Shown here: positions 31,071 to 40,158 of the stretch, piece by piece
Layout: each line of letters opens with the position of its first letter
Numbering within the stretch: position 1 is the stretch's first letter
Assembly (NCBI GenBank): GCA_947628315.1
Contig: CANQZJ010000006.1
Span: 1 to 56,515 of the forward strand
Direction of reading: 5' to 3'
Source: an uncultured Oscillospiraceae bacterium
GTDB lineage: Bacteria; Bacillota; Clostridia; Oscillospirales; Oscillospiraceae
DNA: 56,515 bases
The notes under the pieces: model-generated
Told to the model about the DNA's origin: nothing
The model's database searches: none
The model's input: only the letters and a program-made list of their open reading frames with translations
Made by a program: the position numbers and the translations under genes

Positions 31071-31586
31071 TCAGTCCGCGCCGTCTGCGGTGAACTCGCA
31101 GGTCGTCGTGTCGAACTTGCCGGTGGTGATGTCACCAGCGGCCTTGAACGTGCCGGTGTAGATCAGGGCCTCGGTGCCGTCGCCCTTGCCGCCGGGGATG
31201 ATGGCGTACTCGCGCATCACAGCGGGGCACTTGCCGTCCTCGCCCTTCTCCCACAGGTTGACGTTGACCACCTGCCGGTGCGTGGCGTTGCCGACCAGCT
31301 CGCCATCGGTGATAGCCACGATCTCCTTGACCACGGGGTCGCCGGAGATGCAGTCGCAGCTGTACTCGACGGAGGGAGAGTAGCCGATAACGTCAGACTT
31401 CTCGGTCTGGTAGTTGATGTACTTGCGGGTGTACTCCTGGGGGTTCTTGGACTCCGGGAACGACGTGAAGCCCTCACCGATCAGGTGGAACTTGCCGTCC
31501 GGCTTGTCCTCCTCGCCGAGCAGACACTTCATGTAGCTGGCGAGCTGGTATCTCATTACGAGATCATTAGCGGGTGCAGTGGGCAT
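31071..31586 (-). CDS. major tail tube protein (171 aa)
   Basis: The protein starts MPTAPANDLVMRYQLASYMK and contains KSDVIGYSPSVEYSCDCISG and VVNVNLWEKGEDGK, which match siphophage tail tube proteins of the Firmicutes type. It lies between the minor capsid/tail terminator gene and the tail chaperones, the normal place. AGGAGG-type site upstream. Confidence 0.85.
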   Translation of the reverse strand: MPTAPANDLVMRYQLASYMKCLLGEEDKPDGKFHLIGEGFTSFPESKNPQEYTRKYINYQTEKSDVIGYSPSVEYSCDCISGDPVVKEIVAITDGELVGNATHRQVVNVNLWEKGEDGKCPAVMREYAIIPGGKGDGTEALIYTGTFKAAGDITTGKFDTTTCEFTADGAD

Positions 31587-31592
31587 ATTGCG

Positions 31593-32048
31593 TTACCTCC
31601 TGGCTTTGTATTCGAGGGAGAACAGCGCCTGATAGTCCTCCACCCCATCGTCCCCTCGGTTGGCGATGGAGGGCGTGGTGGTCATTTCGATCTTCGTGGC
31701 CGCCCTCGTCTCGTCGATTTCGGGCAACCTCTTGTAGCGTCCGTCAGTGTCCTTCTCGGACAGCCACGAGCCAAGCTCCTCCAGGATGCTCACAGCATCG
31801 AATCTGGTAGCCGTGTCCTCCGCGTTGATGCGGACGTACACGGCAAAGTTCCAGACGCCGATATAGGAGCCGTTCACGTAGGTTTTCAGCCTCTCCGCCG
31901 CGGAGAGCTGCTGGAGGACCATGCAGGGGCACTCCCTGCCGGGGTCCTCAACGAGCAGCTTCACGGGTATCTCGGGCCAGGACGCTATCAGATCGCGCAT
32001 GACTTTGGAGATCAGAACGCCATCATTGGTAAAAATCCTGTCTGCCAT
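31593..32048 (-). CDS. tail terminator / minor capsid-like protein (151 aa)
   Basis: It contains MRDLIASWPEIPVKLLVEDP and CMVLQQLSAAERLKTYVNGS with FAVYVRINAEDTATRFDAVS, typical of the small protein that closes the tail tube at the head side in this phage group (often named minor capsid protein). The start at 32048 is supported by GTGAGGGC upstream. It follows three connector genes. Confidence 0.75.
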   Translation of the reverse strand: MADRIFTNDGVLISKVMRDLIASWPEIPVKLLVEDPGRECPCMVLQQLSAAERLKTYVNGSYIGVWNFAVYVRINAEDTATRFDAVSILEELGSWLSEKDTDGRYKRLPEIDETRAATKIEMTTTPSIANRGDDGVEDYQALFSLEYKARR

Positions 32049-32056
32049 TTCAGCCC

Positions 32057-32401
32057 TCACCTTCCGTTGGCGATCTTGTTCACGCCGTCATTCCAGGACT
32101 TCAACTTCACGGCCTTTGCCTTCTCAAACCACTGAGCGCACGCCTGCGGGTGCTTCTCCTTCGAGAAGTTCCTGCCGACGCCGTAGTAGTTCGGCTTGGC
32201 ATACGGCGCGTTGTAGATGACCTGGCCGCTCCCGATGACAGTGCCGGTGTTGCCGCTGTTCATCAGGTTGCCGGTGCGGAACGGGACAAACGGGCCGCAG
32301 TCTTTCAGCACCTCGCTGTCGAGCCACTTCTGCGCGGCCGCGTAGTACGGTTTGTGCCTGCTGATGCAAGCCTCGGTGTGGATCACGAGCCTGTACTTCA
32401 T
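32057..32401 (-). CDS. minor capsid / head-tail joining protein (114 aa)
   Basis: The pattern KPYYAAAQKWLDSEVLKDCG, PFVPFRTGNLMNSGNTGTVI and YNAPYAKPNYYGVGRNFSKE matches the minor capsid protein family that corresponds to HK97 gp10-like neck proteins. It sits between head closure and tail terminator genes. The start at 32401 overlaps the preceding gene. Confidence 0.8.
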   Translation of the reverse strand: MKYRLVIHTEACISRHKPYYAAAQKWLDSEVLKDCGPFVPFRTGNLMNSGNTGTVIGSGQVIYNAPYAKPNYYGVGRNFSKEKHPQACAQWFEKAKAVKLKSWNDGVNKIANGR

Positions 32402-32802
32402 TTGCCGCTCACCTCGAAATGCCACATCCGTTTGGTCCCGGCGACCTTGTGGGAGAAGCTGCGGATGGACACCCGGTCGTCCCGGTCAGTGACCTTGTAG
32501 AAGTCCCTGCCGTCGTCCGAGAGCGTCCAGTACTTATCCTTCTCCTCCGAGGCCATCCATTTATCATGCGGGAGATACGTTCGCGCAGAGCCGTCAGGGG
32601 AATACGCCTTGCTCCTCCCATCGAAGATGTAGAGGTCTCCCGAATCGGAGGACCGCCTGCCGGGGTTGCTCGCAACAACGCCAACCTTCAGCGGGGCATA
32701 ACAGTGGCGGATGACCGTCGGCTGGTATTGCGCCCGGTCATTCTCCTCTCCGACGTAGTTGTACAGGGTGACGGTGTGCGGCAGCATCCTTTTCGTCGCC
32801 AT
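32398..32802 (-). CDS. head closure-like protein (134 aa)
   Basis: A basic N-terminus (MATKRMLPHTVTLYNYVGEE) is followed by HCYAPLKVGVVASNPGRRSS and FYKVTDRDDRVSIRSFSHKV. Order and size fit the head closure protein that joins the connector to the tail. GGGAGTGGTGAT precedes the ATG. Confidence 0.7.
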   Translation of the reverse strand: MATKRMLPHTVTLYNYVGEENDRAQYQPTVIRHCYAPLKVGVVASNPGRRSSDSGDLYIFDGRSKAYSPDGSARTYLPHDKWMASEEKDKYWTLSDDGRDFYKVTDRDDRVSIRSFSHKVAGTKRMWHFEVSGK

Positions 32803-32803
32803 A

Positions 32804-33232
32804 TCACCACTCCCTCGGCTCCCGGAATCCGGCGTATGCCCATCTCTGCATGAGACCGAGCTGTTCGAGCAGCGCATACGCCAGCGGGGAGATCGGGATG
32901 CCGTTGACGACCTTCATGGCAGAGCCGTCTGCGGCGGACCCGGAGCCACCGCCGGACACGCTGTAATCACCAAGGGACTCGCTCCCGCCAGTCTGCGACA
33001 GCTCGGACGAGCCGGTGATGGCATCCACCCCGCCCTGCTCATAGAGCAGTTCGAGCTGGTAGGCGACAGCCCGCTTGAATCTCTTGTCGGTCAGGATTTC
33101 TCCCTCCGGCTTGATATAGCAGATGCTGTCGATAACGTCGGAGGCTATGTCGGCCAGACGAGGGAAGTCTGCGGCCGGTATCGGCCGGCCGCAGAACTTG
33201 GTATTGTAGAACGTCTCGTTGATGTACGCCAT
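32804..33232 (-). CDS. head-tail connector protein (142 aa)
   Basis: The product starts MAYINETFYNTKFCGRPIPA and contains RLADIASDVIDSICYI and RAVAYQLELLYEQGGV, which match the gp6-type head-tail connector family. It follows the capsid gene, as usual. GGAGGTGGCGGC precedes the ATG at 33232. Confidence 0.8.
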   Translation of the reverse strand: MAYINETFYNTKFCGRPIPAADFPRLADIASDVIDSICYIKPEGEILTDKRFKRAVAYQLELLYEQGGVDAITGSSELSQTGGSESLGDYSVSGGGSGSAADGSAMKVVNGIPISPLAYALLEQLGLMQRWAYAGFREPREW

Positions 33233-33250
33233 GCCGCCACCTCCGGGCAA

Positions 33251-34648
33251 TCAGCCCCGGGACAGGATGCGGGCGATGGGGATGGCCTTGTGGTCGATGT
33301 ACTGCTTGCCCTCTTCCTCGACGCTGTTGACCAGCTCCCAGTTCTTGCCGTTGGCAAGCTCGGCGTCGGTGGGGGACAGCGCCTTCATCTCCTTCTGGAT
33401 GAAGGAGATGCCGTAGGGGGCGTAGCAGTGCCGCTGGCGGCTGTACAGGGTGTCCTGGCCGCCGTTGGTCTTGGCGTCACGCGCCACCTCGTAGGGTACC
33501 TTCGCGCCGCAGTCGGTGAACTCGATGGCGCCGTTGCCCAGGACGTAGGTCGTGAAGGCGGTCACGACCACGCGGGCCACGCCAGGGGTGGTCTGGGCGA
33601 CAGTGACCTTGCCAGTACCGGTCTGGGAGTTGGAGGGCTTATCGCCGGTGCCGCCGATGATCTGCGTCAGGGTGACGGTATCGGTGGCGACGGTGACGGC
33701 GAAGGTGCCGGCGTACTGCGTGGCCAGGACGGTCTGGAGGGCAGCCGCCTGATCGTTGGCGGACTCGCCCACGGCCAGGGTCTTTTTGCCAGCGTCGGTG
33801 GCCTCACCGAAGGTGTACTTCACGCCGCCGATGGTCACGGTGTCGCCGGAGACGAACTGCGTGCTCACCTTGATGGTGTAGACGCCCTTGACCTCAGCGG
33901 TGATCTCGCTCTCCACGGAAGGCATGCCATCGTCCACCAGGACGATGCGGCCATTCCAGGTCGCCAGACCGATGTCGCGCTCGATGCCGTTGGCGTCGTT
34001 GTACTTCATGTAGGTGAGCAGCTTCAGGTTCTCCAGGTTCGTGGCGACGGTGGAGTGCATGATCACCAGGGAGAACGCACCCTTGTTGTCACCGCACGCC
34101 TTCTGCATGGCGGTGTTCAGGGTGGTGCCGTCCATGTGGCCGACGACCTTCTCGGAGTTCTCGACCGCGCAGATGTCCAGGGTGTGCGCGTTGACGAACT
34201 TCAGGCCCTCGGTGTCGGACATGCTGAAGATGCCGGACAGGATGTTCAGGATGGTGTCCTGGTCGATCTCCTGCCAGTACTCAGCGATCTGCTGGGCGAC
34301 GTTCTCCAGGAAGTCCTGGCCGCCGGTGATGTCGTAGCTGAAGTCGCTCTCCGTCCAGGAGTTCGCACGGCCGACGACCACGCGGCTGTGCCGGAAGGTC
34401 ACGGTCTTGTTGGTGGGGATGTCGGTCTTGCCGTCGTAGTTGACGGGCTTGGAGCCGCTGATCAGGCCACGCAGGGGCGTGGTGATGTAGTTGCCGCCCA
34501 CCTCGTCGGACATCAGGGTGGCCAGATCGGGGCGGGGGGCGATGGCACGGGAGCGCACCAGCTCGGTCCGCTTGGTGTTGGGGATGCGAGCAACATACTG
34601 CTCGAACACCTCCGCGTTGAAAATCTTGCTGTCGAAAATTCCGGGCAT
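33251..34648 (-). CDS. major capsid protein with inserted domain (465 aa)
   Basis: Residues 1-255 and 360-465 read as one HK97-like capsid (TLMSDEVGGNYITTPLRGLI, NVAQQIAEYWQEIDQDTILN, YSRQRHCYAPYGISFIQKEM). Between them residues 257-358 form a beta-rich segment (VYTIKVSTQFVSGDTVTIGG, FGEATDAGKKT, FAVTVATDTVTLTQIIGGTG). This is an extra domain of about 100 residues, likely displayed on the capsid surface. The gene follows the scaffold gene. The insertion explains a length greater than that of related capsids (around 350-370). Confidence 0.88.
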   Translation of the reverse strand: MPGIFDSKIFNAEVFEQYVARIPNTKRTELVRSRAIAPRPDLATLMSDEVGGNYITTPLRGLISGSKPVNYDGKTDIPTNKTVTFRHSRVVVGRANSWTESDFSYDITGGQDFLENVAQQIAEYWQEIDQDTILNILSGIFSMSDTEGLKFVNAHTLDICAVENSEKVVGHMDGTTLNTAMQKACGDNKGAFSLVIMHSTVATNLENLKLLTYMKYNDANGIERDIGLATWNGRIVLVDDGMPSVESEITAEVKGVYTIKVSTQFVSGDTVTIGGVKYTFGEATDAGKKTLAVGESANDQAAALQTVLATQYAGTFAVTVATDTVTLTQIIGGTGDKPSNSQTGTGKVTVAQTTPGVARVVVTAFTTYVLGNGAIEFTDCGAKVPYEVARDAKTNGGQDTLYSRQRHCYAPYGISFIQKEMKALSPTDAELANGKNWELVNSVEEEGKQYIDHKAIPIARILSRG

Positions 34649-34668
34649 GGGTTATACCTCACTTTCTG

Positions 34669-35355
34669 TCAGTCGAATTTGATCGGTTCGTTGGGGTGCT
34701 CGTTGTGGTACTTCATGATCTCCCGCAGGCTGCGCTTCTTCTCGGAGGGTGCAGGGGGCTGCTGGGGGGCGAAGTACGGCTTGGGCTGCGCCGGCACAGG
34801 AGTCGGAGCAGGCGCGGGCTCAGGTGCGGGGGCGGGTGTCGGCTCGTCCGGGACGAAGAACGTGGGATGGTCCTTCTTCATCTCGGCCATGAAGTCATCA
34901 GCGCCCAGGAACTTCTCGTTCTCGCGGGCAAACTTCTTCTCCATGAACTTGCCGAAGATGACCTCCTCGGCCAGCGGGTCTGCGAACTTGAAGTGGGCAA
35001 GGTAACTGCGGGCGGCAAACTCCGTCTCCTTTGCGGCGAGCTGGTTTTTCAGCTCAGCGGTGTCGTCCTCATACTTCTTCTGCCACTCCTCGGCGGACTT
35101 CTTGATGCCGTCGATGTCCATGTCCGTGTAGGACTTGATGGTGTCGTTCGCCTCGCAGAGCTGCTTCTGGACGGCCTTCAGCTCCAGGTCCTTCTTGTCG
35201 AACTTCTCCTTGGCGATGTAGCCGCCGTCAGCGATGTTCACGATCTTGAACTTATCGCCGCCGGCCGCGATTTTCGCTTCGAGCTGTTCGAGTGTCAGGG
35301 CCTCTGCCTGGCCATCCTCCGTGGTGCCAAAGAGTTCCTTCAGAAATTCGAGCAT
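34669..35355 (-). CDS. GP20-type scaffold protein (228 aa)
   Basis: The protein starts MLEFLKELFGTTEDGQAEAL and has a central coiled coil (LELKAVQKQLCEANDTIKSY, then EEWQKKYEDDTAELKNQLAA). After SYLAHFKFADPLAEEVIF comes a Pro/Ala-rich linker (APAPEPAPAPTPVPAQP) and a short basic end. This matches minor structural protein GP20, which acts as the internal scaffold during capsid assembly. It directly precedes the capsid gene. Confidence 0.85.
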   Translation of the reverse strand: MLEFLKELFGTTEDGQAEALTLEQLEAKIAAGGDKFKIVNIADGGYIAKEKFDKKDLELKAVQKQLCEANDTIKSYTDMDIDGIKKSAEEWQKKYEDDTAELKNQLAAKETEFAARSYLAHFKFADPLAEEVIFGKFMEKKFARENEKFLGADDFMAEMKKDHPTFFVPDEPTPAPAPEPAPAPTPVPAQPKPYFAPQQPPAPSEKKRSLREIMKYHNEHPNEPIKFD

Positions 35356-35493
35356 GTGTTTGATCCTACCTTTCTTGCAGATTTTTTTAATCGTCGGTTC
35401 ACTCCGACATTTGCTCAACCGGCATTTATATCTCCGCCGGTAGGAGAACAGGGCGGTTTAACCGTCATGCCCCAGGACAGGGTTGCGGGTATG

Positions 35494-35518
35494 AAAAAAG
35501 CGGCGCTCTCACGCCGCT
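35494..35518 (-). terminator. terminator before the scaffold-capsid genes
   Basis: AGCGGCG and CGCCGCT flank a six-base loop, followed on the minus strand by TTTTTTC. It lies between the minor capsid gene and the scaffold gene, so the packaging and capsid genes may be separate transcription units or the stop may be partial. Confidence 0.8.
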
Positions 35519-35525
35519 CGTTCCA

Positions 35526-36716
35526 TCATGTACGCTGGGCCTTCCTGTTGGCCCACACAGCCTTGCTGCTCACGCTGCGGTTGAAGCCGCCGACCATCTC
35601 ACGCTCGCGCTGCCGCCGGCGCCCGGTCTTATCCAGGTACTCTTGCAGAGCAGCCTCGCGCCGTTTCAGGAGCACGGAAGCGTTGGTGAAGTCCTCCCTG
35701 TATGCCGCCTCCTCCCCTGCCGTAGCGGCCCCTTTGACGGCCGCGTCGTAGACGGTGCAGGCCCTCTTGGCCTCCCGGACGCGCCGCTCATAGTACCGCT
35801 GCTTCTGCTGGCGGAGATACTCCTCATCGTTGTTCCGTCCGGCATCTGCCGCCGGGTCATGGGAGAAGGACCGTGTGGACAGCCCCTCGTAGAACGGGAA
35901 GAAGCTGTGGTAGCAGTTCCAGCCGCACAGCCCGTCTCCGCTCCCGTAGTCGGTCTCCCGGTAGAAGTTGCCGTACTCCCGGGACGAGCCTTCGAGCATG
36001 AACACCATGCCCTGCCACTCTGCGTGGGTCGGCCTCGCCCCGGCGTGGCTGCTGGTCTCCACCAGGTTGGTCCCAGTCTCCTCCATACGGGCGAGCTGGA
36101 GCTTGGCCACGGACTGATTCACGCCGGTGGTCACACAGCGCCGGACGGCCCCCTCGATGGAGATCGACCGGTTGCCGCCGTATGCTATCGACGTGACGCC
36201 GCCGGAAGCAAGCTCGCGTATGGCCGCGTGGATGGCCGATTGTGGCGAGTATGCTCCAGAGTGTATCTTGATAAAGGCCTTGTCCAGAGAAGCGATGAAC
36301 GCGCTGTTTGACGCACCTAGAGTCGTCTTGGTGAAGTTGTTGAGGAGTTTCATCGTGGAGTCTACTCCCTGGAGCAGGATGGCCTGCATCGCCGGGGACT
36401 CCGCGAGGGGGATGACTTCGAGGCCGGCCAGCCGGTGGATGGCATCATCGTAGGCCAGCGACTTCACGCCGGCCTCTGCCATGAGCTTGCTGACGGTCCG
36501 CTTCGATTTTCCGGTGGCGGCGGACAGGGCGCCCACGACATCCTGGGATAACAGGCCAAGCTGCTGCGCTCGCTGTATCTGCCACTTCGATGCGCTCGTG
36601 ATACTCCCCATGCGGAGGATGCGGCGGGCCACGTCTGCGGTGATCTCCTGTTCGACCTCAGCGAAGATTTCGACCACCTCGGTGGAGACGCCGGTCAGGT
36701 ATGCGGCACTAAGCAT
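35526..36716 (-). CDS. phage minor capsid protein 2 (396 aa)
   Basis: Conserved segments are SSHAGARPTHAEWQGMVFML, GLCGWNCYHSFFPFYEGLS and DEEYLRQQKQRYYERRVREA, which define the minor capsid protein 2 family. It is associated with the portal and enters the capsid with it. A mu F-like region precedes (RRCVTTGVNQSVAKLQLARM). It lies between the portal and scaffold genes. Confidence 0.9.
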   Translation of the reverse strand: MLSAAYLTGVSTEVVEIFAEVEQEITADVARRILRMGSITSASKWQIQRAQQLGLLSQDVVGALSAATGKSKRTVSKLMAEAGVKSLAYDDAIHRLAGLEVIPLAESPAMQAILLQGVDSTMKLLNNFTKTTLGASNSAFIASLDKAFIKIHSGAYSPQSAIHAAIRELASGGVTSIAYGGNRSISIEGAVRRCVTTGVNQSVAKLQLARMEETGTNLVETSSHAGARPTHAEWQGMVFMLEGSSREYGNFYRETDYGSGDGLCGWNCYHSFFPFYEGLSTRSFSHDPAADAGRNNDEEYLRQQKQRYYERRVREAKRACTVYDAAVKGAATAGEEAAYREDFTNASVLLKRREAALQEYLDKTGRRRQREREMVGGFNRSVSSKAVWANRKAQRT

Positions 36717-36726
36717 AGGGCATCAC

Positions 36727-38235
36727 CTACTTCTCGCTCTCGCCGGCCTCCTCGCCGCCGCCCTCTTCATTGCCGGGTGCTTTGTTGGCGTTCACGGCAG
36801 CCTGGGTCTGGATGAGCTTCAGGATTTCGTCGTCGGTCTGCTCGTCCTCCTCGCCCACCATCTCCTTGGCCTTCTGCTCGGTCTCGCCGTACCACTTCAC
36901 CCGGAACTCCCACTTCTTCATGAGCCCGGCAGCCACTTCCTGCTGATCGCGCAGGCGCTCGGCCTCGGCGTCCACGATGATGGAGTCGTCGAACTCGAAC
37001 GTGACCTCGTACTTGCCCTCCGGGGCCAGCTCGTACAGCGTGGCGAGGGTGTCGATGGAGTACACCAGATGCTCAAGGGCCTTTTGCAGGGCCTTCTGGA
37101 TGTCGCTCACGGTGGAGTACGACCGCTGCTTCGAGTGCTGGATTTCGGTGGCAGTCTTTTCGATGTCGGGCGGGTCGGAGATCGTGCCGTAGGCAAGCCC
37201 GCACAGGAACTCCACGCGCATGAGCATCTTATTCAGGCCGTTGAACAGCGAGCTGTCCCGGAACGCCGGGTTGAACACGTCGGCCTTCTCCATCTTGTCG
37301 CTCTCGATGGTACGGTACAGCCGCTCCTTGCCGGCGGGCAGGATGGGCATGCCGTACTTGGTCCTGGCGAACAGCTTGGTCGGGGCGTGGACGGCCAGTT
37401 CGCCGCCCTCGTACTCCCAGAGTATCTCGGACCACTGGCGGTCGACCTTCTTGATCTGGTCGATGGCCCGCGAGTAGATCGAAACCCCGAGCGGCGACCG
37501 CGGCTCGACGTGGTTGGCGAACGGCATCCTGAAGTATGCGAACAGGGCGTGCTCAACGTCCGCGATCTCGATGACCGGGGCGATGTTGGCCCACTCAGGA
37601 ACCTCTGCCAGGGACACCTCGTTGCCGAGGGCGTCATCATTGGTGCCAGACACCTCGCTCACATAGATGCAGAAGGCCTTATTCGTGATGGTCAGCCTGT
37701 TGCCGTCCAGCCGGTGATACTCCAGGCGCGTGTACTTCTTGTTGCCGATGTACCGGTACTCCGTGAACACGGCCGATGTCACGTCGCCGTCGGAATCGAA
37801 GTCAACCGGGTAGAAGTCCTCCGGCTGGACCACGGTCACGCCAATCTTTGCCTTATCGCCTACAATGGAGATGAACGGCTTCAGGGCGACGCCACCCTTG
37901 GCGCAAGCGTACTCCGTGAAGTTCCGCACCTTGTCGATGACGGGCTGATACTGTTCGTTGATGAAGTCGGCCCGCGGGCTGCCGGCCACCGTAGACTTCA
38001 TCTCGATTGTCACGAGACGTGACACCTCAGCGGCCAGGGCGGCCGGGGTGTTGGTCGTGAACATGCCGTCCTTTTCGCTTTTCCAGGCGGGCTCGTCCTC
38101 GTACATGTCAGCCCATAGCTTCATCGCGGCCTCCATGCGGGAGGATATTGCGATGTCGATGCCGAAGGTGCTGCCTATCTTCGCTTTCCCAAACAGCTTA
38201 CTCAGCCCCTTTCTTATCATGTTGAACACATTCAT
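36727..38235 (-). CDS. portal protein (502 aa)
   Basis: The product matches A118/SPP1-type phage portals: NTPAALAAEVSRLVTIEMKS, GGVALKPFISIVGDKAKIGV, PEDFYPVDFDSDGDVTSAVF and KMLMRVEFLCGLAYGTISDP. It forms the dodecameric DNA entry gate. The C-terminus is acidic with a Gly/Glu tail. The start overlaps the stop of the large terminase gene. Confidence 0.93.
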   Translation of the reverse strand: MNVFNMIRKGLSKLFGKAKIGSTFGIDIAISSRMEAAMKLWADMYEDEPAWKSEKDGMFTTNTPAALAAEVSRLVTIEMKSTVAGSPRADFINEQYQPVIDKVRNFTEYACAKGGVALKPFISIVGDKAKIGVTVVQPEDFYPVDFDSDGDVTSAVFTEYRYIGNKKYTRLEYHRLDGNRLTITNKAFCIYVSEVSGTNDDALGNEVSLAEVPEWANIAPVIEIADVEHALFAYFRMPFANHVEPRSPLGVSIYSRAIDQIKKVDRQWSEILWEYEGGELAVHAPTKLFARTKYGMPILPAGKERLYRTIESDKMEKADVFNPAFRDSSLFNGLNKMLMRVEFLCGLAYGTISDPPDIEKTATEIQHSKQRSYSTVSDIQKALQKALEHLVYSIDTLATLYELAPEGKYEVTFEFDDSIIVDAEAERLRDQQEVAAGLMKKWEFRVKWYGETEQKAKEMVGEEDEQTDDEILKLIQTQAAVNANKAPGNEEGGGEEAGESEK

Positions 38236-39683
38236 TCTTGCACCACCTGTCCATTCCCGTCGTGGTAGTCTCTCATGGCCTGCTCGCTCACGTAGTAGCG
38301 GATGTCCCTCTCGTAGGTGTACTCGAAGGCGTCCAGCGAGTCGATGTCCGACGTGCCATCATCCAGGCGCTCCATGACCTCGATGCGCTTCGGGTTCCAT
38401 GTGGCCGTCCGCAGGGCGTCCACCAGGGTCTCGCAGTCGGTCGTGTACAGGAACCTGTCCTGCGCCGTCAGGCTGGTCATGGTGAAGATACGGTCGTTGA
38501 TCCTGGTCTTGAGCGCGTAGCTCACGGGGATATTGCCGAGGGCGTGCTGGGCCAAGGCCTTGCGTATGCCCCGGATGAGCACCGGCTCTGCCGAGTCGCA
38601 GTAGACCTGGGTGACGTAGCCGTAGGTCTGAATCATCCGCATGACGAACGATACCAGAAGCTCCCCGAGCGCCTCCGGGTCGATGTCCGGGTCCTTGTGC
38701 AGTTCCGAGGACAGCGCCAGGAGCTTCTCATTCCCGATGGTGGACGTGGTACAAACAAAGGCGTGGCCGGAGCTTGTGCCTCCGAAGTCCACGCCTATGA
38801 CGATTTGCAGCGTCTGGCCGCTGTCGCACATCTGCCGCGCCTGCTGGACGGTGATCATCAGGTACGGGTTCTCGGACGATGCTATGGCGGCAAACTTTGG
38901 GTACACCAGGCCCTCAGCGATGCTGCGCTTGCCAAGGATGTCCCGGATGTACCATATACTGCCGGGGTCATACTGGCTGACGATCTCGTCAATGCGCTCC
39001 TTCGTGATGTTGATGTTGTCGAAGATCGTCATGTGCTGGTAGTTGTAGCCGCCAAGCAGCTTCCCGGCCTTATCCAGCTCCGCGTACTTGTCGATGTAGT
39101 CGGTGTATATCTTCGCCTTCGGGTGGCACGGGTTCAGGTCCCAAAAGATTTTACGGCGCTTCGCGGCGAGCTGCCGGTTGAACGCCTCCTTGATGCTGTT
39201 GTCGTGGTGCAGGTTGATCTCCGTGGCAATCCACATGCCGTAGGAGTTACCACGAATCTTCTGGTAGCTGTACTGGTTGCCGGCCCCAGCGAAGATGACG
39301 ACCTTCGACCTGAAGTTGGTCGACGGCCCCTTCACGATCAGGGCATCCAGGTTGTGATACTTGCCCCAATGGCACTGGCCCCGGAATATCCACTCAAGGC
39401 CAAAGCCATTCGCATCCCCGATGTTCAGCTTCGCGTTGCCCATCGTGCTCCCGGTGGCCAGGTGGATGCGGTCGGGCGTTGTCATCAGCTCATGGGCGAA
39501 GGCGAAGATGTTGTCGACGGTCTTGCCGGAACGGACGGCGCCCTCCAGGAAGTTGAACGTGCAGAACTGACATCGCCGGATGTACTCGATGTGCTTATCA
39601 CTGAAGCGGTACGGTATCGTCTTGCGGCGCGGTATCTGCGTCAGGTCTACCTTCTGGACGACCTTGTTCGACTGCTTCGCCAC
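38232..39683 (-). CDS. terL: terminase large subunit (483 aa)
   Basis: This motor pumps DNA into the capsid and cuts it. The Walker A motif is EGAVRSGKT (residues 47-55), the ATPase region includes GMWIATEINLHH, and the nuclease domain begins near IGVDFGGTSSGHAF, with IDSLDAFEYTYERDIRYYVS near the end. The sequence belongs to the PBSX-type large terminases. The GTG start at 39683 is supported by GAGGGAG nine bases upstream. It overlaps the small terminase gene by 86 bases. Confidence 0.94.
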   Translation of the reverse strand: MAKQSNKVVQKVDLTQIPRRKTIPYRFSDKHIEYIRRCQFCTFNFLEGAVRSGKTVDNIFAFAHELMTTPDRIHLATGSTMGNAKLNIGDANGFGLEWIFRGQCHWGKYHNLDALIVKGPSTNFRSKVVIFAGAGNQYSYQKIRGNSYGMWIATEINLHHDNSIKEAFNRQLAAKRRKIFWDLNPCHPKAKIYTDYIDKYAELDKAGKLLGGYNYQHMTIFDNINITKERIDEIVSQYDPGSIWYIRDILGKRSIAEGLVYPKFAAIASSENPYLMITVQQARQMCDSGQTLQIVIGVDFGGTSSGHAFVCTTSTIGNEKLLALSSELHKDPDIDPEALGELLVSFVMRMIQTYGYVTQVYCDSAEPVLIRGIRKALAQHALGNIPVSYALKTRINDRIFTMTSLTAQDRFLYTTDCETLVDALRTATWNPKRIEVMERLDDGTSDIDSLDAFEYTYERDIRYYVSEQAMRDYHDGNGQVVQE

Positions 39684-40134
39684 CGTATATCACTCCCTCG
39701 ATCTCGTCCATATCTTCGATCTCATATTCGAGGCCAGCCTCCTTCTGCTTCCTGTACTCGAACTCAGCATCCCGCCGGTCAGCCTCGCGCTTCTCGAGCG
39801 CATACTGACGGTTGCTGCTATGATTCTCCCCGGCGGTGTCCCGCAGGAACTCCGCCGCCCGAATATTACCATTCAGGGCTTCCTTGAACACGGAAACGAC
39901 CAGGGCCATCTGGTTGGTCAGGTCGTCCTCCTCTATGCCGAATATCTGCGCCATCTGCTCAGAGACAGAATCAATGCCGACGGGCATGTCCAGGAGCATT
40001 TTCGCCGCCTGTTTCATGCTCCTTTTCTTGCGACGAACCTCTCCAGATTTGATTCCGCCCTTTCTGCCGCGCTCTCTTGCTTCTTCCGTGCTTCGTACCG
40101 GCTTCAGGTTTTCCTCTCGACCGGGCAAGCTCAT
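39598..40134 (-). CDS. terS: terminase small subunit (178 aa)
   Basis: The N-terminus KPVRSTEEARERGRKGGIKS followed by GEVRRKKRSMKQAAKMLL is typical of small terminases in Firmicutes phages, which recognise the packaging site. The middle is helical (MALVVSVFKEALNGNIRAAE) and the C-terminus acidic. It directly precedes the large terminase gene. Confidence 0.85.
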   Translation of the reverse strand: MSLPGREENLKPVRSTEEARERGRKGGIKSGEVRRKKRSMKQAAKMLLDMPVGIDSVSEQMAQIFGIEEDDLTNQMALVVSVFKEALNGNIRAAEFLRDTAGENHSSNRQYALEKREADRRDAEFEYRKQKEAGLEYEIEDMDEIEGVIYGGEAVEQGRPEGRPDADTAPQDDTVPLQ

Positions 40135-40158
40135 CGCCTCCCTCCGACGCCCGTCCTC

